From NCBI GenBank assembly GCA_903928895.1, contig CAIYSR010000093.1, positions 1 to 64,000 on the forward strand: a DNA stretch of 64,000 bases, in the 5' to 3' direction. Numbering within the stretch: position 1 is the stretch's first letter; each line of letters starts with the position of its first letter. The notes beneath the pieces were generated by a model. The model was not told where the DNA came from. It saw only the letters and a list, made by a program, of their open reading frames with translations, and did no database searches. Shown in pieces: positions 1 through 8,713 of this stretch. Source of the stretch: an uncultured Rhodospirillales bacterium. GTDB lineage: Bacteria; Pseudomonadota; Alphaproteobacteria; Acetobacterales; Acetobacteraceae. A program made the position numbers and the translations under genes.

Positions 1-776
1 AAGACATGGAATGCTCCGCCGGCCAGGAAGATCATCAGGAACGCAAGGTCCTGGCGCGGATCGCCGATCGCCAATCCGAGCCAGTACGGCAGCAACAGCT
101 TCGGCATGGTGAGGACCAACAGCAGGACGGCGCCGCAGGCCGCGAGATAGCGGATCGGATGGCGGTACGCGCCGGCAAACCCAAGCAGAGCGGCGGCGAT
201 GTAGCAGCGGGCCTCGTAGGCGATGGTCCACATCGCGCCGTTCAGTGCCGGGTAGGGTAGGCCGGCGAAGGCACCCTTGAGTTCCGGTGGCTGGAGGGTG
301 ATGAGGCGGATCACCTGGATCATATAGCCGTCGGCACCGATCCGCGTACCGGCCAACGGCCCGACGACCAGCCAGCTGACCAGGAAGGCGACCGCATAGC
401 CCGGCACGATGCGCAACCCGCGACGCATCGCGAAGGACCCCAGATTCGGCCGACCATCGTAGCTCCGCACGATGAGGTAGCCGCTCACGAGGAAGAAGCA
501 ATCGACCGCGAATTCCCCGAAGGAAAGCGTATTGAACACTCCTGTGAGCAACTCGCGCGATCGGTTCCCGTCGATCAGTTCAGGGGCGTGCGAGAGGATG
601 ACCAGGAAGGCGAACAGCAGGCGCAGGGCGCCGAAGTGATTGGGACCGCCCACATCGGCGAGTGTCCGTGGGCGAGGCGTCGCCAGTGCGACCGGGGCGG
701 GCCGCCAGTGGCCAGCCACTCCGCGCTGGGTTCCGGCAAATGTGAAGGAGATCGAGCGGTTGCGATTGACGAACAT
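1..776 (-). CDS. Acyltransferase 3 (OafA/YrhL-like) membrane protein, partial
   Basis: This reading frame on the minus strand runs off the left edge, so only about 258 N-terminal residues are visible. It starts at an ATG whose last base is 776; the next in-frame codon group upstream contains a TAG at 786-788. From residue ~47 it reads HFGALRLLFAFLVILSHA, followed by FFLVSGYLIVRSY and several hydrophobic helices, which is the classic start of the acyltransferase-3 family (histidine after TM1, FFxxSG motif). Such enzymes move acyl groups onto surface sugars from the inner membrane. Substrate cannot be told. The first ~45 residues are not part of the usual domain and the true start could lie further in. 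Confidence 0.85.
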   Translation of the reverse strand, partial: MFVNRNRSISFTFAGTQRGVAGHWRPAPVALATPRPRTLADVGGPNHFGALRLLFAFLVILSHAPELIDGNRSRELLTGVFNTLSFGEFAVDCFFLVSGYLIVRSYDGRPNLGSFAMRRGLRIVPGYAVAFLVSWLVVGPLAGTRIGADGYMIQVIRLITLQPPELKGAFAGLPYPALNGAMWTIAYEARCYIAAALLGFAGAYRHPIRYLAACGAVLLLVLTMPKLLLPYWLGLAIGDPRQDLAFLMIFLAGGAFHV

Positions 777-976
777 AGTCGAACCCTAGAGCGCAACCAT
801 TGCCGGTACGATGTCATTTGCATGTGACACTTCTGGCTTGACGACGATTTAAGGCGTGCGGCGGTCGCGGGGGCCGTTGGCTGGACAGCCCGCCGCCGCT
901 GGCACAGATTGTTCGGCGCCTAGCCAATAGGCAAACTTCGCGTCCGGATGTCCGGGCGCACCGGTCCGGAGCAAGC

Positions 977-3856
977 ATGAACAGCATCACCCCGCCCAAC
1001 CCGGCCGAGCCCGCGATCAACCTCTCCCCCGCCGTCGCGGACGACGTGAAGTTCACCACCTGCTACATGTGCGCCTGCCGCTGCGGCATCAAGGTCCATC
1101 TCAAGGACGGCCAGATCCGCTACATCCAGGGCAACCCCAATCACCCCGTCAACAAGGGCGTGCTCTGCGGCAAGGGCTCCGCCGGCATCATGCAGCACTA
1201 CTCCCCGGCCCGGCTGACCAAGCCGCTGCTGCGCGTGGGCGAGCGCGGCGCCGGCGAGTTCAAGGAAATCGAGTGGGACGAGGCCCTCGCGCTGGCCACC
1301 GCCTGGCTCGGCACCGTCCGCGCCACCGACCCGAAGAAACTCGCCTTCTTCACCGGCCGCGACCAGAGCCAGTCCTTCACCGGCTGGTGGGCCAAGCAGT
1401 TCGGCACCCCCAACTTCGCCGCCCATGGCGGCTTCTGCTCCGTCAACATGGCGGTCGGCGGCCTCTATTCGATCGGCGGCAGCTTCTGGGAATTCGGTGA
1501 GCCCGACTGGGAGCACGCCAAATACTTCCTCATGCTGGGCGTCGCCGAGGACCATGATTCCAACCCCATCAAGGCCGGCATCGCCGGGCTGAAACAGCGC
1601 GGCGCCAAGTTCGTCTCGGTCAACCCGGTGAAAACCGGCTACTCCGCCGTCGCCGACGAATGGATCGGCATTCGCCCCGGCACCGACGGCCTCTTCGTCC
1701 TCGCCCTCGTCCACGAACTCCTGCGGACGGACAAGATCGACCTCGACTACCTCGTCCGCTACGCCAACGCCCATTGGCTCGTCATCCGCAACCCCGGCGC
1801 CGCCGATGACGGCCTCTTCGCCCGCGACGAAGCCGGCAAACCCATAGCTTGGGACCGCGCCACCAACGCCCCCGCCGACGCCGCCACCGCCGGCCTCAAC
1901 CCCGCTGTCATCGGCGAAGTCACTTTGCCCGACGGCAGGCGGGCCATCCCCGTCTTCCACCTCATGGCCGAGCGCTACCTCGCCCCCGAATACGCCCCCG
2001 CCGCGGTCGCCGACCGCTGCGGCGTCAGCGCCGAGACCATCCGCCGCATCGCCGCCGAAATGGCCGAGATCGCCTTCAACCAGCCCCTGGTCCTCCAGCA
2101 GCCCTGGACCGACACGGCAGGCCGCCGCCACGAAACCATGGTCGGCCGCCCCGTCGCCATCCACGCCATGCGCGGCATCTCCGCCCACTCCAACGGCTTC
2201 CACACCTGCCGCGCGCTCCATGTCCTGCAAATGCTCCTCGGCGCCATCGATACCCCGGGCTCCTGGCGCTACAAATCGCCCTACCCGCGGCCCATCCCCC
2301 CCGGCCCGCCCCCGGTCGGCAAGAATGCCACCCCCAACAAGGAAATGCCGGGCATGGCGCTCGGCTTCCCCCAGGGCCCCGAACACCTCCTCCTCGATGA
2401 CGACGGCACCCCGTGTCGCATCGACAAGGCCTTCTCCTGGGAAGCCCCGATCTCGGCCCATGGCCTGATGCACACCGTCATCGCCAACGCCCACGCCGGC
2501 GATCCCTACAAGATCGACGTGCTCTTCATGTTCATGGCCAACATGGCCTGGAACTCCTCGATGAACCCCGGCGACGCCATGCGCCAACTCACCGACAAGG
2601 ACGAGGACGGCGAGTACAAGATCCCCAAGGTCATCTACTCCGACGCCTTCTTCTCCGAGACCGTCCCCTACGCCGACCTGATCCTCCCCGACACCACCTA
2701 CCTCGAACGCTGGGACGCGATCTCCGTCCTCGACCGCCCCATCGGCTCCAGCCACGGTCCCGCCGACGCCATCCGCCAGCCCGTGGTCCCGCTGGATCGC
2801 GACGTCCGCCCCTTCCAGGACGTGTTGATCGACCTCGGCGCCCGCCTTTCCCTCCCCGGCTTCGTCAACGAAGGCGGCGCCGCCAAATTCACCTCCTACG
2901 CCGACTACCTCGCCAACCACGAGCGCACCCCCGGCGTCGGCCCCCTCGCCGGCTGGCGCGGCCCCGACGGCACCTCTCATGGCAAGGGTGCCGCCAACCC
3001 AGACCAGCTCAAGCGCTACGTCGAAAACGAGTGCTTCTGGCAATTCAAGCTCCCGCCCGAGCAGACCTACTTCAAGCACGCCAACAAGGCCTATCTCGAC
3101 ACCGCCCACGCCATGGGCATGGTCGGCGCGGCCAACCAGATCGTCTTCCAGCTCTACAGCGAACATCTGCAGAAATTCCGGCTCGCTGCCCAGGGCCACG
3201 GCCCGGTCCAGCCGCCGGAACGCCTGCGCGCCCGCATCGAAACCTACTTCGACCCCCTCCCCATCTGGTACGTCCCCTTCGAGCAGGCCGCCATCGAACA
3301 GGCCGCCTACCCGCTCCACGCCATCACCCAGCGTCCGATGCCGATGTACCACGCCTGGGGCAGCCAGAACGCCTGGCTCCGCCAGATCTACACCCGCAAC
3401 CACCTCTACATGAACCGCCGCATGGGCACCGCGCTCGGCCTCGTCGATGACGACTGGGTCTGGGTCACCTCGCGCACCGGCCGCCTCAAATGCCAGATCC
3501 GCCTCATGGAAGGCGTCAACCACGACACCGTCTGGACCTGGAACGCCATCGGCAAACGCTCCGGCGCCTGGAACCTCGACGCCCACGCCAACGAAAGCGA
3601 ACAAGGCTTCCTCCTCAACCACGTCATCTCCGAATGGCTTCCCGCCCAGAAGGAACAAGCGCAGGACCAGGGGGGGCACCGCACCGCCAACGCCGACCCC
3701 GTCACCGGCCAGGCCGCCTGGTACGACCTGCGCATCCGCGTCGAAAAAGTCGCCCACGGCGAGGAAGGCCAGACCGCCCCCCATTTCTCGACCCTCCCCC
3801 GCCCCCCCCACATGAAGCCTGCCGCGCGAACCCTCCGCTACGGGGAGAAAACCTGA
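977..3856 (+). CDS. soeA: Molybdopterin oxidoreductase, sulfite-oxidising catalytic subunit SoeA
   Basis: A 959-aa bis-MGD molybdoenzyme of the DMSO-reductase superfamily. The N-terminal [4Fe-4S] site is seen as Cys29, Cys32, Cys36 and Cys64 (CYMCACRCG then GVLCGKGSAG). Cys154 in GGFCSVNM lies where a molybdenum ligand is often found in this superfamily. There is no twin-arginine leader, so the protein should stay in the cytoplasm, as known for SoeA and unlike periplasmic DmsA or PhsA types. Followed by a four-cluster ferredoxin subunit and a DmsC/NrfD-like anchor in the order soeA-soeB-soeC; the soeA stop overlaps the soeB start by one base. Known SoeABC oxidises sulfite to sulfate and passes electrons to quinone. 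Assignment rests on architecture, order and recalled similarity; another DMSO-reductase-family substrate cannot be excluded. Confidence 0.82.
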   Translation: MNSITPPNPAEPAINLSPAVADDVKFTTCYMCACRCGIKVHLKDGQIRYIQGNPNHPVNKGVLCGKGSAGIMQHYSPARLTKPLLRVGERGAGEFKEIEWDEALALATAWLGTVRATDPKKLAFFTGRDQSQSFTGWWAKQFGTPNFAAHGGFCSVNMAVGGLYSIGGSFWEFGEPDWEHAKYFLMLGVAEDHDSNPIKAGIAGLKQRGAKFVSVNPVKTGYSAVADEWIGIRPGTDGLFVLALVHELLRTDKIDLDYLVRYANAHWLVIRNPGAADDGLFARDEAGKPIAWDRATNAPADAATAGLNPAVIGEVTLPDGRRAIPVFHLMAERYLAPEYAPAAVADRCGVSAETIRRIAAEMAEIAFNQPLVLQQPWTDTAGRRHETMVGRPVAIHAMRGISAHSNGFHTCRALHVLQMLLGAIDTPGSWRYKSPYPRPIPPGPPPVGKNATPNKEMPGMALGFPQGPEHLLLDDDGTPCRIDKAFSWEAPISAHGLMHTVIANAHAGDPYKIDVLFMFMANMAWNSSMNPGDAMRQLTDKDEDGEYKIPKVIYSDAFFSETVPYADLILPDTTYLERWDAISVLDRPIGSSHGPADAIRQPVVPLDRDVRPFQDVLIDLGARLSLPGFVNEGGAAKFTSYADYLANHERTPGVGPLAGWRGPDGTSHGKGAANPDQLKRYVENECFWQFKLPPEQTYFKHANKAYLDTAHAMGMVGAANQIVFQLYSEHLQKFRLAAQGHGPVQPPERLRARIETYFDPLPIWYVPFEQAAIEQAAYPLHAITQRPMPMYHAWGSQNAWLRQIYTRNHLYMNRRMGTALGLVDDDWVWVTSRTGRLKCQIRLMEGVNHDTVWTWNAIGKRSGAWNLDAHANESEQGFLLNHVISEWLPAQKEQAQDQGGHRTANADPVTGQAAWYDLRIRVEKVAHGEEGQTAPHFSTLPRPPHMKPAARTLRYGEKT

Positions 3857-4587
3857 TGACCAGCCTCCCCACCCCCCTGCCCGGCGCCAAGAAGCTCGGC
3901 CTCGTCATCGACCTCGACACCTGCGTCGGCTGCCACGCCTGCGCCGTGAACTGCAAGGAATGGAACGCATCCGGCCATTCCGCGCCGCTGACCGACTCCA
4001 ACGCCTACCAGGCCGACCCCTTCGGCGTCTGGTTCAACCGCGTCCACACCTATGAAGCCGGGGAAGGGCAGGGGAGCCGCACCGTCCATTTCCCCCGCTC
4101 CTGCCTCCACTGCGAAACCCCCGCCTGCGTCACCGTCTGCCCCACCGGCGCCTCCTACAAACGCGCCGAAGACGGCATCGTCCTGGTCGACCCAGAGACC
4201 TGCATCGGCTGCCAACTCTGCGCCTGGGCCTGCGCCTACGGCGCCCGCGAGTTCGACGCCGATGACGGCGTGATGAAGAAATGCACCCTCTGCATCGACC
4301 GCATCTATAACGAAAACCTCCCCGAACCCGAGCGCGTCCCCGCCTGCGTCTCCACCTGCCCCGCCAGCGCCCGCCACTTCGGTGATTTCAACGACCCCGC
4401 CAGCGCCGTCTCCCGCCTCGTCCTCGAACGCGGCGGTTACGACCTCATGTCCGAAATGGGCTACCAGCCCACCAACAAATACCTCCCGCCCCGCAAACCC
4501 GCCGCCCCCGCCGCCGCCACCCCCCCCGCCGAAACCGGCGCCACATCGTCCCTCCTGCGCTGGCTCGACCGCGCATTGTCGCGCTGA
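3856..4587 (+). CDS. soeB: Four-cluster 4Fe-4S ferredoxin subunit SoeB
   Basis: A 243-aa electron-transfer subunit of the DmsB/NrfC type. Sixteen cysteines fall in four groups: Cys23/26/29/33, Cys83/86/91/95, Cys116/119/122/126 and Cys143/146/164/168, giving binding sites for four [4Fe-4S] clusters between the molybdenum subunit and the membrane anchor. The ATG shares its A with the TGA of soeA, so the two are translationally coupled. The first Cys motif begins at residue 23, which fits this start and leaves no room for a signal peptide. The C-terminal tail from ~210 is rich in Pro and Ala. An open frame extends upstream inside soeA but is only an overlap. Confidence 0.88.
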   Translation: MTSLPTPLPGAKKLGLVIDLDTCVGCHACAVNCKEWNASGHSAPLTDSNAYQADPFGVWFNRVHTYEAGEGQGSRTVHFPRSCLHCETPACVTVCPTGASYKRAEDGIVLVDPETCIGCQLCAWACAYGAREFDADDGVMKKCTLCIDRIYNENLPEPERVPACVSTCPASARHFGDFNDPASAVSRLVLERGGYDLMSEMGYQPTNKYLPPRKPAAPAAATPPAETGATSSLLRWLDRALSR

Positions 4588-4599
4588 GGAGCCACCCCC

Positions 4600-5532
4600 A
4601 TGAAACCCGCCGGCTCCATCGTCTTCTTCACCACCGCCTCCGGCGCCGGCTACGGCATGCTGTTCTGGCTCGGCCTCCTCTCCACCACCCACACCCTCCC
4701 CACCGCCCTCTGGTACGGCCTCACCGCGCTGATCATCGCCGGCGCCCTCGTCACCGCCGGCCTCCTCTCCTCCACCGCCCACCTCGGCAACCCCCAACGC
4801 GCCTGGCGCGCCCTCTCCCAATGGCGCTCCTCCTGGCTCTCCCGCGAAGGCATCGCAGCCCTCCTCACCTACATCCCCGCCTGCCTCCTCGCCCTCTCCT
4901 GGCTCATCGACCCCCACCCCGCCCCCCTGACCGCCCTCCTCGCCGCGGCGCTGGCCATCGCCACCGTCTACTGCACCGCCATGATCTACGCCTCGCTCAA
5001 ACCAATCCGTCAGTGGAACAACACCTGGGTCGCCCCCTTCTACCTCCTCGCCGCCCTTTTCACCGGCGCCATCTGCCTCGCCGCCATCACCGGCTTCGCC
5101 AATCCCGCCGCAGCCGCCACCCTGTCCGAATTCGCCATGCTCACCGGCCTCGCCGCCGCCCTGGTCAAACTCCTCTACTGGCGCCACATCGACACCACCA
5201 CCTCCGCCAGCACCGTCGCGTCAGCCACCGGCCTCGGCCATCTCGGCACCGTCCGCAGCTTCGAAGCCCCCCACTCCGAGGAAAACTACCTTCTCAAGGA
5301 AATGGGCTTCCGCATCGCCCGCAAACACGCCGCCAAACTCCGCGCCTACGCGCTCCTCTTCGCCTTCGCCTTCCCCATCGCCATCCTCTTCGGCGTCGTC
5401 GCCGGCGTCGTCCCCGTCACCCTCATCCTCATCGCCGCCCTCTGCGCCCTGCTCGGCATGGCCCTGGAACGCTGGCTCTTCTTCGCCGAAGCGACGCATA
5501 CCGTTGTTTTGTTCTATGGAAGGCAAGCATAA
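4600..5532 (+). CDS. soeC: DmsC/NrfD-like membrane anchor SoeC
   Basis: A 310-aa integral membrane protein with about eight hydrophobic helices starting at residue ~8 (IVFFTTASGAGYGMLFWLGLL). DmsC-family anchors bind the iron-sulfur subunit and hand electrons to (or from) quinone. It begins 12 nt after soeB. The cytoplasmic loop ENYLLKEMGFRIARKHAAKLR around residues 230-250 is typical of this family. The gene ends 14 nt before a strong T-tract/A-tract hairpin, a likely 3' end for the operon. Confidence 0.85.
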   Translation: MKPAGSIVFFTTASGAGYGMLFWLGLLSTTHTLPTALWYGLTALIIAGALVTAGLLSSTAHLGNPQRAWRALSQWRSSWLSREGIAALLTYIPACLLALSWLIDPHPAPLTALLAAALAIATVYCTAMIYASLKPIRQWNNTWVAPFYLLAALFTGAICLAAITGFANPAAAATLSEFAMLTGLAAALVKLLYWRHIDTTTSASTVASATGLGHLGTVRSFEAPHSEENYLLKEMGFRIARKHAAKLRAYALLFAFAFPIAILFGVVAGVVPVTLILIAALCALLGMALERWLFFAEATHTVVLFYGRQA

Positions 5533-5546
5533 GGGGAAGAGAAGGA

Positions 5547-5584
5547 CTTCTTTTTTTCGTAAAAAAAGAAGCAAAAAAACTTCC
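5547..5584 (+). repeat. T-tract/A-tract hairpin repeat, copy 1
   Basis: CTTC, seven T, CGT, seven A, GAAG forms a hairpin with an 11-bp stem, followed by C, seven A and CTTCC. It begins 14 nt after the soeC stop. It is the exact reverse complement of the element at 5734-5771, giving a 38-bp perfect inverted pair. A role as transcription terminator or mRNA 3'-end stabiliser is inferred from position. Confidence 0.85.
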
Positions 5585-5733
5585 AGGTGCGGTTTCGGCG
5601 GCGGCCTGCGTGAGGGGAGCGGCGAAGCCATTCATTCATGGACTGCGGTGAGATGGGGCCTTGACTGAAGGATTGATGCCTGCGGCGCTAGGAACAAATA
5701 TTACAACTGAAGGCCAGCGCCCCAGCCGCCAAT

Positions 5734-5771
5734 GGAAGTTTTTTTGCTTCTTTTTTTACGAAAAAAAGAAG
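5734..5771 (-). repeat. T-tract/A-tract hairpin repeat, copy 2 (inverted partner of copy 1)
   Basis: Same 38-bp unit as at 5547-5584, in the opposite orientation. Read on the minus strand it starts 13 nt after the stop of the phosphoribosyltransferase gene, so each convergent gene has its own copy in the same relation to its stop codon. The 149 bp between the copies (5585-5733) hold no supported gene. Confidence 0.85.
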
Positions 5772-5784
5772 CCCTTGCCTTCCC

Positions 5785-6426
5785 TCAAACCTCCACCCAG
5801 CCCCCATTTTCGCTGCGAAACAACGGCGTCGAAAATGCCGCCACCACCGGCATATCCGCCGGCCACGTCCCCCGCCACCGCTCCGTCTGCGCCATCGCGA
5901 ACGCCGCCCCCACCGCCCGCACTCCCGCCGCCGCCAGCAGATCGAGCGCCGCCCGCGCCGACGATCCGGTGCTGATCACATCATCCACCAGCACCACCCG
6001 CCGCCCCGCCAGCCGACTCACGATCCGCGGATCGAGCCACAACCGCCGCCCCGCCCCGGGCGTGGTGATCGAGGCCAGCGGCACCGACAGCGCCTCGTCG
6101 TACCAGAGCTTGCGCGACGTCCCCAGCGCCACCCAGTTCGGGTGCCCCAGCGCCCGGGCCAGGCCGGAGCCATACACATGCCCCAGCGTCGGCAACCCCA
6201 CCACCACCTCGGGCGCCCAGGCGGCGACCCGCTCGGCCATCCACCCCGAAATCCGATCGACCACGGCAAAACTCGCCTGGTTCGCGATCATCCCCGCCAC
6301 CGCGGTTGCCCCCATGTCGCGCAACGGCAGGCGCAGGGCGCGCCCATCCGGCATTGGCGCGTCATAAAACCCCTGCCACGGCCGCTCCGCCGCGCGATCG
6401 TCCCGAAAATCCTGCCAATATTCCAT
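5785..6426 (-). CDS. Phosphoribosyltransferase family protein
   Basis: A 213-aa protein with the PRPP-binding signature RVVLVDDVISTGSS at residues 143-156 and a type-I PRTase fold pattern, including PEVVVGLPTLG near residue 72. It carries ~60 N-terminal residues beyond a minimal PRTase core. Proteins like this salvage purines or pyrimidines, or act as ComF/PyrR-like relatives; the base used cannot be told. The chosen ATG (6424-6426) sits 84 bp from the divergently transcribed Liv binding-protein gene, so the two share a promoter region. The open frame continues far upstream antisense to the Liv gene, but that part is not protein-like. Confidence 0.8.
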   Translation of the reverse strand: MEYWQDFRDDRAAERPWQGFYDAPMPDGRALRLPLRDMGATAVAGMIANQASFAVVDRISGWMAERVAAWAPEVVVGLPTLGHVYGSGLARALGHPNWVALGTSRKLWYDEALSVPLASITTPGAGRRLWLDPRIVSRLAGRRVVLVDDVISTGSSARAALDLLAAAGVRAVGAAFAMAQTERWRGTWPADMPVVAAFSTPLFRSENGGWVEV

Positions 6427-6510
6427 CTGCCGAAAATCGCACGCCAAACCGGGGATGCAAAGCCGCGCCGACGTGTAATATGCATCCCACCAGTTCAGGG
6501 GAGACCACCG

Positions 6511-7713
6511 ATGACCACCGCCCGACTCACCCGCCGCACCGCCCTCGCCGCCGCAGCCACCCTCGCCATGCCACGCATCGGCGGCGCCCAGCCCGCGATG
6601 ATCAAGCTTGGCCTGATCCACCCCGTCACCGGCGCGCTGGCCGGCGCCGGCGGGCGCTGCCGCATGGGCGGCCAGCTCGCCATCGAGGACATCAACGCCG
6701 CCGGCGGCATCAAATCCATGGGCGGCGCCAAGCTCGAAGCCCTCCTCGGCGATGCCCAGGGCCGCCCCGAGATCGCCACCCAGCTCGTCGATCAAATGGC
6801 GGAAGCGGGCGCCGCCGGCTTCACCGGCTGCTTCGCCTCTGCCCTCGGCCTCGCCGCCACCCAGGCCGCGGCCAAGTACAACATCCCCTTCTCCATCGAC
6901 AGCGGCATCGCCGACGCCATCACCACCCGCGGCCTGAAGAACACGTTCCGCTTCTTCCCCAACAACACCACCGCCACCAATGACGCGATGGCCGCGCTGG
7001 ACGCCCTGAACAAGAAGGCCGGTTCCCCCGCGAAAACCGCCGTCATCGTCCACGAGGACAGCGAGTTCGGCACCAATTCGGTGAAGCTCCAGGCCGCGAT
7101 GCTGCCCAAGATCGGCATCGAGGTGAAGGCGATGCTGCCGCACGCCACGCCGACCCGCGATTTCACCAACATCGTGCTCCGCATCAAGGCCGAAAAGCCC
7201 GACATCGTCCTGATTTCGAACTACGAAAACGAATACGTCCTGCTCGCCCGCACCTTGGTGCAGCAGCGCGTCGACCTGGTCTCGACCTTCTCCATCTCCG
7301 GCGGCGGCTTCAACCTGAAATTCGCCAAGGAGGCGCCCACGGTCGCCGAGAACATGATCGACTTCAACCACTGGCATAACCCGAAGGACCCCCGCGCCCT
7401 TGCCTTCCGCAAGCGGGTCGAGACCGCGACCGGCTTCTATTCCTGGGAGCATCCGTTCGGCTACTTCGCAGTCAAGCTGCTGGCCGATGCCTGGGAGCGC
7501 GCCGGCAGCGCCGACAAGGAAAAGTCGATCGCCGCGCTGAATGCCTCGACCATGTCCGACCATTTCATGCCGTACGGCGCCACCGCCTTCACCAACGGCC
7601 AGAACAGCGGCGCCCATCCGGTCGCCCTGCAGATCCAGAAGGGCGACATGACCGTGATCTGGCCCGACGCCTTCGCCGACGCCCAAGCCGTCTTCCCCCG
7701 CCCCAAGGCCTAA
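6511..7713 (+). CDS. Liv-type ABC transporter substrate-binding protein
   Basis: A 400-aa periplasmic binding protein of the LivJ/LivK (Peripla_BP_6) family. The N-terminus has a twin-arginine-like signal (TRRTALAAAATLA, Arg8-Arg9) ending near GGAQPA, so export to the periplasm is likely, possibly by Tat. The mature domain begins IKLGLIHPVTGALAG, typical for the family. It is the first gene of a five-gene importer and is followed by a large palindrome, which may keep the binding protein more abundant than the membrane parts. The ligand may be a branched-chain amino acid, an amide or an aromatic acid; the sequence does not settle it. Confidence 0.88.
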   Translation: MTTARLTRRTALAAAATLAMPRIGGAQPAMIKLGLIHPVTGALAGAGGRCRMGGQLAIEDINAAGGIKSMGGAKLEALLGDAQGRPEIATQLVDQMAEAGAAGFTGCFASALGLAATQAAAKYNIPFSIDSGIADAITTRGLKNTFRFFPNNTTATNDAMAALDALNKKAGSPAKTAVIVHEDSEFGTNSVKLQAAMLPKIGIEVKAMLPHATPTRDFTNIVLRIKAEKPDIVLISNYENEYVLLARTLVQQRVDLVSTFSISGGGFNLKFAKEAPTVAENMIDFNHWHNPKDPRALAFRKRVETATGFYSWEHPFGYFAVKLLADAWERAGSADKEKSIAALNASTMSDHFMPYGATAFTNGQNSGAHPVALQIQKGDMTVIWPDAFADAQAVFPRPKA

Positions 7714-7727
7714 CCGGGTACACAGGC

Positions 7728-7813
7728 ATGGATAAAAGTTTTTTGCTTCTTTTTTTCAAAAAAGAAGCGCTTTCTTTTTTTGAAAAAAAAGAAACAAAAA
7801 AACTTTTATCCAT
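7728..7813. repeat. 86-bp palindrome of two head-to-head T/A hairpins
   Basis: The outer arms ATGGATAAAAGTT (7728-7740) and AACTTTTATCCAT (7801-7813) are perfect reverse complements. Inside lie two smaller hairpins, CTTC-T7-C-A6-GAAG and TTTC-T7-G-A8-GAAA. The element starts 14 nt after the stop of the binding-protein gene and lies within the Liv operon, 33 nt before livH. Its RNA could fold as one long hairpin or as two side by side. An attenuator or mRNA-processing role is inferred. Confidence 0.85.
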
Positions 7814-7846
7814 TGTGTCCGCGCCGAACACCGAGACCTCCCCGGC

Positions 7847-8713
7847 ATGACCGAGATCGTGATTGCCGGGCTGGTCAACGGCATTCTTATTGGCGGCGTC
7901 TATGCTCTGGTCGCCCTGGGATTGACCTTGATCTACGGCGTGCTTCACATCGTCAACTTCGCCCACGGCTCGCTGCTGATGGTCGCGATGTTTGCCGCCT
8001 GGCTCCTCGCCGAGAAAGCTGGGCTCTCCCCCTACGCGGCGCTGCCCGTGGTCAGCCTCGGCATGTTCGCGCTGGGCTGGGCGCTCTACCGCTTCGTCAT
8101 CGGCCGCGTCTCCCGGGGCGAGGACCGCGCCATCCTGCTCGCCACCCTCGGCGTCGCGGTGGTGCTGGACAACCTCTTTCTCACCATCTTCGGCGGCGAC
8201 ACCCGCCAGATCGAAACCGACCTCACCTTCGCCATGTGGGAAATCGGCCCTTTGCTGCTCTCGGTTCCCAAACTCATCGCCTTCGTCGTCTCCCTTGCCT
8301 TGGCCACCGCCCTGTGGGCCTTCATGGCCCGCACCGACACCGGCCGCGCCATCCGCGCCGTCGCCAAGGAACCCGAAGGCGCCCGCCTCATGGGCATCCG
8401 CCCCGACCGCATCTTCGCCCTGGCCTACGGCATCGGCATCGCCTGCCTCGGTGCGGCCGCCTGCCTGCTGCTGCCCTCGTTCTTCGTCTCGCCCCATGTC
8501 GGCAACGTCTTCGTCCTCGTCGCCTTCACCATCGTCGTCTTGGGCGGCATGGGCAGCTTCCCCGGCGCCGTCGTCGGCGGCCTGCTGATCGGCGTCACCG
8601 AAAGCCTCGGCGGCCTGGTTCTCGGCGAATCCCTCGGCCCGATCGGTATCTCGCTCGTCTTCATCGCGGTCCTCCTCTTCCGCCCCACCGGCCTGTTCGG
8701 TGCCGCGCGATGA
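7847..8713 (+). CDS. livH: Branched-chain amino acid-type ABC permease LivH
   Basis: A 288-aa inner-membrane permease of the LivH family, with about eight hydrophobic helices and the conserved start ...LVNGILIGGVYALVALGLTLIYGVLHIVNFAHG. It pairs with LivM to form the translocation channel for the ligand brought by the binding protein. The stop codon overlaps the livM start (ATGA), so the permeases are coupled. Confidence 0.9.
   Translation: MTEIVIAGLVNGILIGGVYALVALGLTLIYGVLHIVNFAHGSLLMVAMFAAWLLAEKAGLSPYAALPVVSLGMFALGWALYRFVIGRVSRGEDRAILLATLGVAVVLDNLFLTIFGGDTRQIETDLTFAMWEIGPLLLSVPKLIAFVVSLALATALWAFMARTDTGRAIRAVAKEPEGARLMGIRPDRIFALAYGIGIACLGAAACLLLPSFFVSPHVGNVFVLVAFTIVVLGGMGSFPGAVVGGLLIGVTESLGGLVLGESLGPIGISLVFIAVLLFRPTGLFGAAR

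Noticed and set aside
920-3811. 963-codon minus-strand open frame opposite soeA
   Set aside because: It is a mirror of the strongly C-biased soeA codons. Its Gly/Val/Asp-rich composition has no recognisable domain, while the plus strand encodes a full molybdoenzyme.
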